Positions 33,038 to 42,359 of a DNA stretch of 42,984 nucleotides are shown in pieces. The stretch's first letter is position 1, and the number at the start of each line of letters is the position of its first letter. Made by a program: the position numbers and the translations under genes. Source of the DNA: DASSWG01 sp041689995 (GTDB lineage Bacteria > Bacteroidota > Bacteroidia > Flavobacteriales > Flavobacteriaceae); contig JBDNFD010000033.1 in NCBI GenBank assembly GCA_041689995.1, positions 1 through 42,984 on the forward strand, in the 5' to 3' direction. The notes under the pieces were generated by a model, which had not been told where the DNA came from, did not search any database, and saw only the letters and a program-made list of their open reading frames with translations.

Positions 33038-33111
33038 TGACCCCGGCAGGATTCAAACCTGCAACCCTCAGAGCCGAAATCTGATGCGCTATTCAGTTGC
33101 GCCACGGGGCC
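33038..33111 (-). tRNA. tRNA-Arg (anticodon TCG)
   Basis: Read on the minus strand, the acceptor GGCCCCG pairs with CGGGGTC, the D arm is GTGGCGCAACTGAATAGCGC, and the anticodon stem CAGA/TCTG encloses TTTCGGC (anticodon TCG). It shares its D arm almost exactly with tRNA-Arg(ACG) nearby, so both may descend from one gene. CCA is not encoded. Confidence 0.93.
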
Positions 33112-33117
33112 AATGTC

Positions 33118-33137
33118 ATTCCCGCGAAGGCGGGAAT
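33118..33137. repeat. ATTCCCGC-GAAG-GCGGGAAT hairpin
   Basis: A perfect 8-bp stem lies 7 nt upstream of the tRNA-Arg(TCG) gene. It resembles a short dispersed bacterial palindrome. It could terminate the GatB/YqeY transcript coming from the right on the minus strand. Confidence 0.7.
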
Positions 33138-33174
33138 CTCGTTCATAACCAGAAGGTTTTTAAAACCTTAAAAA

Positions 33175-33624
33175 TTAGCTCAATTTTTTCTTTACAATGC
33201 TGGAAATCGCTTTTCCGTCAGCTTTTCCGGCCAATTTTTTGGAAGCTTGCCCCATTACTTTTCCCATGTCTTTCATTCCCGAAGCATTGGTTTCATCAAT
33301 GATTTTTTGTACCTCGACTTCAATTTGGGCCTCACTCATTTGCTCCGGTAAAAAGTTTTCAATCACTTTGGCTTGCTCTAGTTCTGGTTCGGCCAAATCT
33401 TTGCGATTTTGTTCCAAATAAATCACGGCACTGTCTTTTCGTTGTTTCACCAATTTTTGAAGTAACTTCAACTCTTCTTCTTCAGTGAGTTCTTTTTTGG
33501 CACCAGTTTCTGTTTGGGCGAGTAATATTGCACTTTTTATTGCCCGCAATGAAGTAAGCGCGTTGGAATCTTTTGCTTTCATCGCTTCTTTCATCTGTAC
33601 CATTACTTGCTCTTGCAAACTCAT
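33175..33624 (-). CDS. GatB/YqeY domain-containing protein
   Basis: This 149-residue cytosolic protein has the YqeY signature: MKEAMKAKDSNALTSLRAIKSAI, QRKDSAVIYLEQNRKDLAEPE, and the tail FLPEQMSEAQIE...GMKDMGKVMGQASKKLAGKADGKAISSIVK. The tail domain is shared with the tRNA-binding end of GatB. In Bacteroidota this gene normally follows ftsZ at the end of the dcw cluster, as here, but with a lipoprotein gene between. Confidence 0.95.
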   Translation of the reverse strand: MSLQEQVMVQMKEAMKAKDSNALTSLRAIKSAILLAQTETGAKKELTEEEELKLLQKLVKQRKDSAVIYLEQNRKDLAEPELEQAKVIENFLPEQMSEAQIEVEVQKIIDETNASGMKDMGKVMGQASKKLAGKADGKAISSIVKKKLS

Positions 33625-33667
33625 CGCTTCAATTTTTACCGCGTAAATATAGGTATTTCATATAAAA

Positions 33668-33704
33668 CTTCGAGCTTTGCTCTATAAAAAAACAAAGCCC
33701 GAAG
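33668..33704 (-). terminator. Hairpin after the Cys-rich lipoprotein gene
   Basis: On the minus strand CTTCGGGCTTTG pairs with CAAAGCTCGAAG (12 bp, one G-U pair) with a T-rich loop. It is located 35 nt after the lipoprotein stop. Confidence 0.55.
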
Positions 33705-33738
33705 CATAAAACTAATTTGAGTTTGCAGTTAGAAGCAA

Positions 33739-34425
33739 TCACTCATTTTCAAGACATTGACAACTGGGTCCAGAAAATAATCCATCATTACAACAGGCAT
33801 AATATCCGCTCCCACAAGATACGGAACAACCTGTATGAGGACTGGTAATACTACATCCTGTCGATCCTTCACCGCCGCTAGAGCAAAGCGTAAATTGCGC
33901 TCTTTCTTGATTTAAAAAACTCTCAACCTCATCAAAAGACTTTATTCTTTCAGGAGTGATTTCCTCATACAATGGGAAATCTTCTGAAAACCAAATGTGA
34001 CCAATAATATTTACATCTTCATTTGCAAAGTTCGCAACAGCCAATTTTTTTACATCTTGTCTAAGCTGATTATCTATATTTTCTTTTACACCGAAAAAAA
34101 TATTCTTAGACAGTAAAATGCCATGATCCAAATAATCAAGACTATTAATGTCTTGATGTTGTAATTTTGCAAGAGCCTTAGTAGAAAGCCCTTTTATATA
34201 AAAAATGTGTTTTTTATTATTTAATTGGGAGAAAATAACAAATTCTTTATTTGAATTTGAAAATGATTGTAGTTTCCCTTTAATAAAAACTGGGTCATTG
34301 TACTTTTCAATATTAATTTGTTGATCTTGTAAATTTGGACTCTCATAAGTGATTGGTTCTACATTTTCACTTGTACAACCAATAAAAACCAAAATAAGGA
34401 ACGAAAGGAAAAGATTTGTTTTCAT
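33739..34425 (-). CDS. Lipoprotein with Cys-rich C-terminus
   Basis: This 228-residue protein has the lipobox FIGC after MKTNLFLSFLILV, so it is an envelope lipoprotein. The N-terminal two thirds is soluble and unrecognised. The last ~50 residues are Cys/Gly/Ser-rich (FTLCSSGGEGSTGCS, TGCSVSCGSGYYACCN, CQCLENE) and resemble a short secreted Cys motif seen in many Bacteroidota. The nine or so Cys suggest disulfides or metal binding. I chose ATG 34425; the longer frame runs antisense into ftsZ. It splits the usual ftsZ-GatB/YqeY pair. Confidence 0.8.
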   Translation of the reverse strand: MKTNLFLSFLILVFIGCTSENVEPITYESPNLQDQQINIEKYNDPVFIKGKLQSFSNSNKEFVIFSQLNNKKHIFYIKGLSTKALAKLQHQDINSLDYLDHGILLSKNIFFGVKENIDNQLRQDVKKLAVANFANEDVNIIGHIWFSEDFPLYEEITPERIKSFDEVESFLNQERAQFTLCSSGGEGSTGCSITSPHTGCSVSCGSGYYACCNDGLFSGPSCQCLENE

Positions 34426-34483
34426 AATTTCTAAGAATTTGATTTGTTTAAACAAATTTATAAAAAAAATTACAATAATCATC

Positions 34484-36427
34484 TCAATCCACATTATCGT
34501 GTAAAAAAGAATTATTTGTTCGCAATTTCGGGCCTTCATTTTCATCATCTTCAATGCTGGTTCGGGAAAGATTATTTTTAACAGGCCCGTCATCCAATTC
34601 GATTCCCGCTCGTTTATAGGCCGGCTGTTTTTCAATTTCTTCCAAACTATTATTGCTCCTAAATTTATAGTTGAAACTTTTCATTTTTGCCCGGCGTTCG
34701 GCCGCTCTCGCGATCAGATCTTCGGAAATTGGATTATTAAAAGCATCTGCTTCGGTTTCTGGCTTCCTGCCTGGCTTTTGCTCTAAGGTCCTTCTTTCCA
34801 AAACGATTTCTTCTTTGGGCTCCTGCACATTTTTTATTCTGGGCTTCGCACTTTCCATTTCTTTCTCAAAATCCATATAATCTTTTAAATTATAGCGTTT
34901 TGAACCATCTGATTCTGAGTTTGGCACAACTTCTATCGGCTCATCGGAAAGGCTTGTTTCACCTTTCACCTCTATATTTTTGACTTCATCATTCAGATCG
35001 AAAATTATTTTTTCTTCTGATGGTTTTAATATATTTTCCGGATTCTGATCTTGCTTTTCCTTCATTGGAAAATCAAACGAAAATAGATTCTCAGACTTTT
35101 CGGGTTTTACTTCCTCTGGAGATTTAACTTCTATATTGCGGGCGGCTTCATCAATTATCACAAAATCATCTTCGCTATAAGCAACTTCTTCATAGGTGAC
35201 TTCCATATTCCGAAGGAATTCTGAGGTAAGAACTAAATTCATTTCTGGGTCTTTTCGATCATCATATGATTCTTCTTCGTCTTCCAAAGAAAGTATCTTT
35301 TTCTCCTCCAAGGGAAATATAGTTGTTTGGGTTTTCCCTTGTGATGACTTAAAACTTCCGGAACTTGGAAACAATTCTTGCTCGGCTTTTTGTTCATCTT
35401 CCAAGGTATGAATGATTTTTTTTGTTTCCGTATTGACAATTTCGTTCTGCTGTTCCACATTAAAGCCCGTCGCGATAATGGTCACGGAAATAGATTCATC
35501 AAGACTTTCGTCGTCGCCGACACCCATAATAATATTGGCACTGTGACCGGCTTCCGCCTGAATATGATCATTGATTTCACCAATTTCATCAATAGTTATT
35601 TCTTGGACACCGGAAACGATTAGCAATAAGACATTTTTGGCTCCACTGATTTTGTTGTCATTTAACAGCGGTGAATCCAAGGCTTTTGTAATAGCTTCAT
35701 GGGAGCGATTGGAACCTGAAGCGGTGGCGGATCCCATAATGGCTGTGCCGCTATTGCTCAATACTGTTTTCGCATCGCGCAAGTCAATGTTTTGTGTGTA
35801 ATGATGCGTAATTACCTCCGCAATTCCGCGTGAAGCCGTGGCCAATACTTCATCAGCTTTTGAAAAACCAGCTTTAAATCCGAGATTTCCGTATACTTCC
35901 CGAAGTTTATTGTTGTTGATCACAATCAGCGAATCGACATTGTTCCGAAGATTTTCAACGCCGATCTGTGCTTGATCGTTTCTGGTTTTTCCTTCAAATT
36001 GAAAGGGAATTGTCACGATTCCAACGGTCAGAATATCCATATCTTTGGCTTGTTTCGCTATAATCGGCGCCGCACCAGTTCCTGTTCCGCCACCCATTCC
36101 AGCGGTAATGAAAACCATTTTCGTGTTGGTGTCCAACATTGATTTTAAATCTTCAAAACTCTCCAAGGCCGCTTGTTCGCCCACATGTGGATTCGCCCCG
36201 GCACCGAGTCCTTCCGTAAGGTTTACCCCAAGTTGTATTTTGATGGGAACAGCACTGTTTTCCAAGGCTTGAGCATCGGTATTGCAGATGACAAAATCCA
36301 CGCCCTTTATTCCTTGCTGAAACATATGATTGATCGCGTTGGAACCGCCGCCCCCGACGCCAATGACCTTGATCACATTGGACTGGTTTTTGGGGAGATC
36401 AAATGTAATGTCATTGAATTCTTTCAT
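34484..36427 (-). CDS. ftsZ: Cell division protein FtsZ
   Basis: This 647-residue tubulin-like GTPase forms the division ring. The GTP-binding motif is GGGTGTGAAPIIA; other landmarks are GVGGGGSNAINHM, CNTDAQAL and NNNKLREVYG. The polymerising core ends near residue 320. The very long C-terminal linker (~300 acidic residues) is typical for Bacteroidota. It ends in FLHDNVD, replacing the conserved C-terminal peptide of other phyla. It lies downstream of ftsA in the dcw order. Confidence 0.97.
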   Translation of the reverse strand: MKEFNDITFDLPKNQSNVIKVIGVGGGGSNAINHMFQQGIKGVDFVICNTDAQALENSAVPIKIQLGVNLTEGLGAGANPHVGEQAALESFEDLKSMLDTNTKMVFITAGMGGGTGTGAAPIIAKQAKDMDILTVGIVTIPFQFEGKTRNDQAQIGVENLRNNVDSLIVINNNKLREVYGNLGFKAGFSKADEVLATASRGIAEVITHHYTQNIDLRDAKTVLSNSGTAIMGSATASGSNRSHEAITKALDSPLLNDNKISGAKNVLLLIVSGVQEITIDEIGEINDHIQAEAGHSANIIMGVGDDESLDESISVTIIATGFNVEQQNEIVNTETKKIIHTLEDEQKAEQELFPSSGSFKSSQGKTQTTIFPLEEKKILSLEDEEESYDDRKDPEMNLVLTSEFLRNMEVTYEEVAYSEDDFVIIDEAARNIEVKSPEEVKPEKSENLFSFDFPMKEKQDQNPENILKPSEEKIIFDLNDEVKNIEVKGETSLSDEPIEVVPNSESDGSKRYNLKDYMDFEKEMESAKPRIKNVQEPKEEIVLERRTLEQKPGRKPETEADAFNNPISEDLIARAAERRAKMKSFNYKFRSNNSLEEIEKQPAYKRAGIELDDGPVKNNLSRTSIEDDENEGPKLRTNNSFLHDNVD

Positions 36428-36544
36428 AATCTATAATTTTTACGGTTTCTAAGTATTTTTTGTGTGTTTTCTTTTATTCCTTTTTGCTCAGATATCTCAC
36501 TGATATCGTTCTATTTTGATTGCACTTATAAATGGCCCTAAAAA

Positions 36545-37900
36545 TCATTCTGCATTATCCAAAAACTCCTTAAAGCTATCGAACCATTTTTCGAAAATAT
36601 TTTTTCTTGGCTTTGTCTTCTTTGCCGGCGGCTCCTCGGTTTTCACATCTCCATTTTTATGAACGGTACTATCAAAATCTTGTTCCAATAATGGCTCCCC
36701 TGCTTTAACTTCCTCTTTCTCCTCTTCCTTTTTTTCAGACTTTTTGTTCAAACTGTTCAGCACCAAACCAACTGCGGTAGCGTATAATGGGCTCGTATTT
36801 TCTTTATCCGTATCACCGGCCAAATGTTCATTTGGATAACCAATTCTGGTATCCATTCCAGTGATATATTCCACCAATTGTTTCAAATGTTTTAATTGCG
36901 CCCCACCACCAGTGATCACAATACCGCCGATTAATTTTTTCTTTTGTTCTTCGTGGCCATAATTTTTGATTTCCAGATAAACTTGTTCAATAATTTCCAC
37001 CACTCTGCAATGAATGATTTTTGACAAATTTTTCAAGGAAATCTCTTTCGGTTCACGACCTCGCAAACCAGGAATTGAAACAATTTCGTTATCCTTATTT
37101 TCCCCTGGCCAAGCGGACCCAAATTTGATTTTTAGAAGTTCTGCTTGTTTTTCAATTATGGAACAACCTTCTTTAATATCATCTGTGATAACATTTCCCC
37201 CAAAGGGAATCACGGAGGTATGCCGAATAATTCCGTCCTTAAAAATCGCCAGATCTGTGGTTCCGCCACCAATATCCAGCAATGCGACCCCAGCTTCTTT
37301 TTCTTCTTGGCTCAAAACCGCATTGGCCGACGCCAAGGGTTCCAAAGTAACTCCCGCGAGCTCCAAACCTGCACTTTTCACGCAACGCCCGACATTACGG
37401 ATCGAAGAAATTTGACCGACCACCACATGAAAATTGGCTTCCAATCTCGCCCCATACATGCCAATAGGCTCACTGATTTCTGCTTGCCCGTCCACTTTAA
37501 ATTCCTGTGGCAAAACATGGATGATTTCCTCGCCTGGGAGCATTACCAATTTATGGACTTGATTGCATAACGTATCAATATCTTCTTCACTAATTACCTC
37601 TTCGGAATCGGGTCGCGTTATGTAATCGCTGTGTTGCAAACTTCTTATATGTTGTCCGGCGATCCCCACCACGACATCCTGAATTTTCAGTCCGGAATCA
37701 GCTTCAGCTTCCTGAACGGCTTGTTGAATGGATTGAATGGTTTGGGTAATATTGTTCACAACTCCGCGATGTACGCCCAAACTTCTGGCCTTACCGATGC
37801 CGAGAATTTCCATTTTGCCGTATTCATTATTGCGCCCGATCATAGCCACAATTTTCGTTGTTCCAATATCCAATCCAACCGCGATGTCTTGCTCTTTCAT
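36545..37900 (-). CDS. ftsA: Cell division protein FtsA
   Basis: This 451-residue actin-like protein anchors FtsZ to the membrane. Motifs are AVGLDIGTTKIVAMIG, ALLDIGGGTTDLAIF and GGIVITGGGAQLKHL. The C-terminus has a charged linker and then the amphipathic end NIFEKWFDSFKEFLDNAE, a likely membrane-targeting helix. It sits between ftsQ and ftsZ. Confidence 0.97.
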   Translation of the reverse strand: MKEQDIAVGLDIGTTKIVAMIGRNNEYGKMEILGIGKARSLGVHRGVVNNITQTIQSIQQAVQEAEADSGLKIQDVVVGIAGQHIRSLQHSDYITRPDSEEVISEEDIDTLCNQVHKLVMLPGEEIIHVLPQEFKVDGQAEISEPIGMYGARLEANFHVVVGQISSIRNVGRCVKSAGLELAGVTLEPLASANAVLSQEEKEAGVALLDIGGGTTDLAIFKDGIIRHTSVIPFGGNVITDDIKEGCSIIEKQAELLKIKFGSAWPGENKDNEIVSIPGLRGREPKEISLKNLSKIIHCRVVEIIEQVYLEIKNYGHEEQKKKLIGGIVITGGGAQLKHLKQLVEYITGMDTRIGYPNEHLAGDTDKENTSPLYATAVGLVLNSLNKKSEKKEEEKEEVKAGEPLLEQDFDSTVHKNGDVKTEEPPAKKTKPRKNIFEKWFDSFKEFLDNAE

Positions 37901-37961
37901 AATTTATTGTTCATTGTTCCAAGCTCTCCCCAAAAAAATTGGTGGAAACTTAATAGTTATC

Positions 37962-38678
37962 TCACATTTTTGTGGCCACAACTTGATTTGTAAATTGTAG
38001 GTCCACTGATTTATAGGTATCCAATAAATTTTCTTTTTTTGCCTTTTTATAGAATGCCAAAAAGTTCATGAGTTTTCTTTCTAAATTTTCCATCCTTCCG
38101 AATTTCACATTAAAACCCATATTCCGCATTTCCAACTCAAAATCACCAGTATTCAAACGCTGGATCGCCACTACATTTCGACTCAAAAACGGATAATTCC
38201 CAATTTCCTTTAAAAGTGGAAAAACCTCTTTGATATGGTTTTTATCAATTCCCACCAGGATCGGGACCCGTGCGGAATGAAATGATGATAACGGCATTGC
38301 TTTTCCTTCGGAATCTATATAAAATGGTTCTTCCGAAAAAATGCGCGCAATGGGTTTTCGTTGGGAAATTATAATGCCCAAAACCCCATCTACCGTCAGA
38401 TAAACCTCGGCATTAGCGATCATGTCCTCGTGGTTCAACTGCGTTTCCAACATACTCAAATCTAAGGTATCTTTGAGAAGGTTTTCAGGCTTTCCAATTT
38501 TTTGTGTCAACAATTTATTAACCGCCGCTTTTGTGATATAAACATTATCGCCATCGGTAAAATTGATGGACGTTTTCTGTATATAACGGCCCTTATTTCG
38601 ATTTTTTGCAAAGCTGAACAAAAGGATTACAAATCCGAGCAAAACCACTACTTTTATGTAATTCCAATTAATTTTCAC
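37962..38678 (-). CDS. ftsQ: Cell division protein FtsQ
   Basis: This 238-residue bitopic protein has one N-terminal membrane helix (YIKVVVLLGFVILLFSFAK), then a POTRA-like/FtsQ domain in the periplasm (ITKAAVNKLLTQKIGKPENLLKDTLDLSMLETQLNHEDMIANAEVYL region). The usual position between murC and ftsA supports the name, although FtsQ is weakly conserved. I chose GTG at 38678, 11 nt inside murC; the longer ATG start at 38723 would add 15 odd residues. Confidence 0.9.
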   Translation of the reverse strand: MKINWNYIKVVVLLGFVILLFSFAKNRNKGRYIQKTSINFTDGDNVYITKAAVNKLLTQKIGKPENLLKDTLDLSMLETQLNHEDMIANAEVYLTVDGVLGIIISQRKPIARIFSEEPFYIDSEGKAMPLSSFHSARVPILVGIDKNHIKEVFPLLKEIGNYPFLSRNVVAIQRLNTGDFELEMRNMGFNVKFGRMENLERKLMNFLAFYKKAKKENLLDTYKSVDLQFTNQVVATKM

Positions 38679-40020
38679 CTGCAAATTGTTTTTCAAGTTT
38701 AAGTGCCTCTTCCCCAATATCACCTGCTCCCAAAAGCAAAACGACCGAACATTCTGCTTGTTTTATTTCGGTATAAAGATTTCGCTTGGAAACCAATTTC
38801 TTGTTCTTATTTTGAATTTTATTCAACAGCATTTTGGAGTCGATTCCTTCAATCGGTTTTTCCCTAGCGGGGTAAATATCCAATAAGAATATCTTGTCGA
38901 AATGGGATAAACTTTCGGCAAAATCATCCGCGAAATCCCGCGTTCTACTGAAAAGATGTGGTTGAAAAACAGCGAGGCATTTTCGATCAGGATACATTTC
39001 CAGAACGGCATTTTGCACCGCTTCTATTTCGGTTGGATGATGTGCATAATCATCGATCAAAATAAATTCTTCGGATTTGATGCGATAGGTGAACCTTCGC
39101 TGCACTCCTTTAAAAGTGGAGAGGGAGGAGCGCAATTTTTCGACAGAAATCCCATAATCAATCGCCATTGCCAAGGCCGTAACTGCATTTGATAAATTGT
39201 GTTTCCCTGGCAGACCGAATTGCAAATTTTTATATAATGCGTCGGGCGTGCGCAAATCGAATTCATATCTGCCCGCATTAATTTGAATATTCACCGCGCA
39301 GAAATCGGCATTATCATTTATACCAATGGTTTTTCCTTTTAAGGTTAACCCGTTTTTTACGAACAGTTTCCCATCCGGAACAAAAGAAGCAAAAATCGTG
39401 AATGATTCAAGAAGGGCTTCCTTTCCGCCATAAATATCCAAATGATCTGCATCCATGGAAGTAATTGCCGCCATATCGGGGGAAAGTTGTAGGAAAGAAC
39501 GATCAAATTCATCTGCTTCCACAACCATCACTTCCTCGCCTTCAAGAATAATATTGGATTGATAATTTTCACTTATCCCACCCAAAAACGCGGTCAATTT
39601 CACGCCGTTATTTGCCAATAAATGAGCAAGAATTGCTGTGGTTGTGGTTTTTCCGTGAGTGCCGGCAACCGCCAGGGTTTCCATTCCTGCACTAATTTGA
39701 CCTAAAATTTCAGCCCGTTTTTTTAAAGTAAATTGATTGTTTTTGAAATATTTATACAACTCATTTTCAGCAGAAACAGCAGGAGTGAAAATCACCAAAG
39801 TTTTTTTAGGATCGCGGAAATTAGAGGGGATTTTTTCGACATTTTCTTCGAACTGCAGCGAAATTCCTTCACTTTTCAATTTTTCTGTTATGGAAGATGG
39901 GGTTTTGTCATATCCCGCAACTTGCTTTCCATAGTGAGCAAAATATCGAGCAAGCGCGCTCATTCCTATTCCGCCGATGCCGATTAAAAATATATTTTCT
40001 ATGTTTTCAAATCCCTTCAT
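38668..40020 (-). CDS. murC: UDP-N-acetylmuramate--L-alanine ligase
   Basis: This 450-residue cytosolic Mur ligase adds L-Ala to UDP-MurNAc. Motifs are LIGIGGIGMSALARYF at the N-terminus, the ATP loop AVAGTHGKTTTTAIL, VEADEFDRSFL, and DDYAHHPTEIEA in the C-terminal half. It overlaps murG by 4 nt. Confidence 0.97.
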   Translation of the reverse strand: MKGFENIENIFLIGIGGIGMSALARYFAHYGKQVAGYDKTPSSITEKLKSEGISLQFEENVEKIPSNFRDPKKTLVIFTPAVSAENELYKYFKNNQFTLKKRAEILGQISAGMETLAVAGTHGKTTTTAILAHLLANNGVKLTAFLGGISENYQSNIILEGEEVMVVEADEFDRSFLQLSPDMAAITSMDADHLDIYGGKEALLESFTIFASFVPDGKLFVKNGLTLKGKTIGINDNADFCAVNIQINAGRYEFDLRTPDALYKNLQFGLPGKHNLSNAVTALAMAIDYGISVEKLRSSLSTFKGVQRRFTYRIKSEEFILIDDYAHHPTEIEAVQNAVLEMYPDRKCLAVFQPHLFSRTRDFADDFAESLSHFDKIFLLDIYPAREKPIEGIDSKMLLNKIQNKNKKLVSKRNLYTEIKQAECSVVLLLGAGDIGEEALKLEKQFAGEN

Positions 40021-41123
40021 CTTACTTTTTCCGCTTGCATTAGTTTCTCGATTTGATCTACAATTTCGTGGGTTGCACGAGGTTTTGCCAATTTCAAAAT
40101 ATTTTCACCCAAGGATTTCTGATGTGTTTCCGATTGCAATAAATCCAAAAAAACAGGTTCAAAATCACGTTCTAAGTCTTTTTCAGCAATAAGCAAAGCC
40201 GCATCTTTTTTAGAAATTGCTTGTGCGTTTTTAGTCTGATGGTCCTCGGCAACATTGGGCGACGGAATGAAAATCACCGGTTTTCCCACAAGGCACAATT
40301 CGCTAACTGAACTCGCGCCGGCTCTGGAAATTATAATATCTGAAGCGGCATAAGCCAGGTCCATCCGATCCAAATATTCATGAACCTGAATATTTCCTTG
40401 TTCGTTGTATTTTTTATATTGATCGAAATAAAGCTTTCCCGTTTGCCACAGCACTTCTACATTGTTTTCTTTAAACATCTTCAACTGTTTTTCGACCAAA
40501 CGATTGATACTTCTTGCGCCCAAACTTCCGCCCAAAACCAAGATGATTTTCTTTTGGGATTTCAATGAAAAATAAATTCGCGCTTCTTGTTTTTTTGAAT
40601 GAATTTCCAACAAATTGGATCGCACGGGATTTCCAGAAAACACTATTTTTTTAGCAGGAAAATATTTCTCCATACCTTCATAAGCCACACAAACTTTGTT
40701 CACTTTTCCAGAAAGCCATTTATTGGTAATGCCGGCATGGGAATTTTGTTCCTGAATCAATGTCGGGATTCCTTTATCCGCTGCGGCTTTTAATAACGGG
40801 CCACTTGCAAACCCGCCTGTTCCGATCGCAATTTGGGGATCGAATTTTTGAAGAATTTTTTGTGACCTCACCAAACTGTTCATCAGTTTTATGGGGAATA
40901 GTAGATTCTTAAAAGTGAGTTTACGCTGGATTCCGCTAATCCATAAACCGATAATAGGATATCCGGCCATAGGAACCTTCTGCATTTCCATGCGATCTTT
41001 TGCGCCGACAAATAAAATATCACTATCCGGGAACCGAAGTTTTAATTCATCCGCAATAGCAATCGCCGGATAAATATGTCCGCCTGTTCCACCTCCAGAT
41101 ATGATTATTCTTACTTTCTTCAT
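40017..41123 (-). CDS. murG: UDP-GlcNAc:lipid I N-acetylglucosaminyltransferase
   Basis: This 368-residue membrane-associated GT-B enzyme makes lipid II. Signature parts are ISGGGTGGHIYPAIAIADEL, the acceptor-side GTGGFASGPLLKAA, the donor-site ILVLGGSLGARSINR and ISRAGASSVSELCLVGKPVIFIPSP. Its start overlaps the ftsW stop by 4 nt. Confidence 0.97.
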   Translation of the reverse strand: MKKVRIIISGGGTGGHIYPAIAIADELKLRFPDSDILFVGAKDRMEMQKVPMAGYPIIGLWISGIQRKLTFKNLLFPIKLMNSLVRSQKILQKFDPQIAIGTGGFASGPLLKAAADKGIPTLIQEQNSHAGITNKWLSGKVNKVCVAYEGMEKYFPAKKIVFSGNPVRSNLLEIHSKKQEARIYFSLKSQKKIILVLGGSLGARSINRLVEKQLKMFKENNVEVLWQTGKLYFDQYKKYNEQGNIQVHEYLDRMDLAYAASDIIISRAGASSVSELCLVGKPVIFIPSPNVAEDHQTKNAQAISKKDAALLIAEKDLERDFEPVFLDLLQSETHQKSLGENILKLAKPRATHEIVDQIEKLMQAEKVR

Positions 41124-42349
41124 AATGCTTCACTCAATACTTCCCACGGATTGTCGGAATTTTTTAAAGCCTCCTCTTCTTCTTGTTTTTTCAGTTCTTC
41201 CCTTCGTGCACTCACGCTCAATAAAATCCCCAAAGCAAGGCAGGTCATCCAAATTGAAGAACCGCCAGCGCTGATCAAGGGCAATGTTTTCCCCGTAACG
41301 GGAAATAGTCCCACCGCCACGGCCATATTTATTAAGGCTTGAAAAATAATGGGCAAACCAACTCCAATTGCGAGCAATTTTCCAAAAACACTGTCGGATT
41401 TTGTAGCGATAATCACAATCCGGAACAGTAGAAGGAGATAAATCACCATTACACCCAAACTGCCTATCAATCCCATTTCTTCCACAATAATTGCATAAAT
41501 GAAATCGGAGGAAGATTGTGGTAAAAAGTTTCGTTGCACACTTTTTCCAATGCCGATTCCTGCAATTCCACCCGTTGCAATCGCAATTTTGGCTTTTTCA
41601 CTTTGATAATTATTGGAGGGATCTTCACTGGAGAAATTTTCGATCCGGCTGATCCAAGTATCTACCCTATTTGGGAAAACCTCGGGAAGAGCTTTTGCCA
41701 AAAGCACGAACATTGCCAAAATCAAAATTCCGCTTCCGAGTATAATTCCTATATATTTCAGAGGATATCCACCCAAGAAAACCAAAATCATGACGTTGGA
41801 AAAGATAAGGGCCGCTGTGGAAAAATTCGCAGGTAAGATCAGGATAAGCACACAAAAAACCGGTAACCATAAGGGAACTATGCTTTCTTTAAAACTAATT
41901 TTTTGATCAAAAACTTTCGATAAATAGCGGGCTACGTACAACATCAGCACCACCGATGCAAACGTGGAAGTTTGAAAGGACAAATTAACTATAGGCACTT
42001 GAATCCATCGGCTGGCATTGGCGCCACCAATTGTTGTTCCCTGGGCCAAAGTCCAGATTAATAACAAAATTACAATGGGCAACAATAAATAAGAAAGACC
42101 TTTAAAATAGCGATATGGAATTCTGTGAACGGCATAAATAATCCCAAATCCGAGAAACAGATGCACGAAATGTTCCACCAAGAATTTAAAAGTGCCGCCG
42201 TCGCCGTACAAATAGGCGAGATTGCTGCTCGCGCTGTACACTGGAATAAAAGAAAATACCGCTAATAGCGCGGCCAGCGCCCAAACTGCTTTGTCGCCCT
42301 TTAGATAGGAAAAAATTCCTCTGGATGCTATTTGCGCATTTCCTTTCAC
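41120..42349 (-). CDS. ftsW: FtsW (SEDS-family peptidoglycan polymerase)
   Basis: This 409-residue, ten-helix SEDS glycosyltransferase polymerises septal lipid II. Landmarks are NGxxRWIxx-like GGANASRWIQVPIVNLSFQTS, LILPANFSTAAL, QSEKAKIAIATGGIAGIGIGKS, FIYAIIVEEMGLIGS and TGKTLPLISAGGSSIWMTC. It lies between murD and murG, which marks it as FtsW rather than RodA. Confidence 0.95.
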   Translation of the reverse strand: MKGNAQIASRGIFSYLKGDKAVWALAALLAVFSFIPVYSASSNLAYLYGDGGTFKFLVEHFVHLFLGFGIIYAVHRIPYRYFKGLSYLLLPIVILLLIWTLAQGTTIGGANASRWIQVPIVNLSFQTSTFASVVLMLYVARYLSKVFDQKISFKESIVPLWLPVFCVLILILPANFSTAALIFSNVMILVFLGGYPLKYIGIILGSGILILAMFVLLAKALPEVFPNRVDTWISRIENFSSEDPSNNYQSEKAKIAIATGGIAGIGIGKSVQRNFLPQSSSDFIYAIIVEEMGLIGSLGVMVIYLLLLFRIVIIATKSDSVFGKLLAIGVGLPIIFQALINMAVAVGLFPVTGKTLPLISAGGSSIWMTCLALGILLSVSARREELKKQEEEEALKNSDNPWEVLSEAL

Positions 42350-42359
42350 AAATTTTATT

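Noticed and set aside
33018..33302. Open frame of 94 codons on the + strand
   Set aside because: It runs antisense through tRNA-Arg(TCG) and GatB/YqeY and has no protein-like features.
36045..36436. Plus-strand frames inside ftsZ and ftsA
   Set aside because: Low-complexity antisense shadows of strongly conserved division genes.
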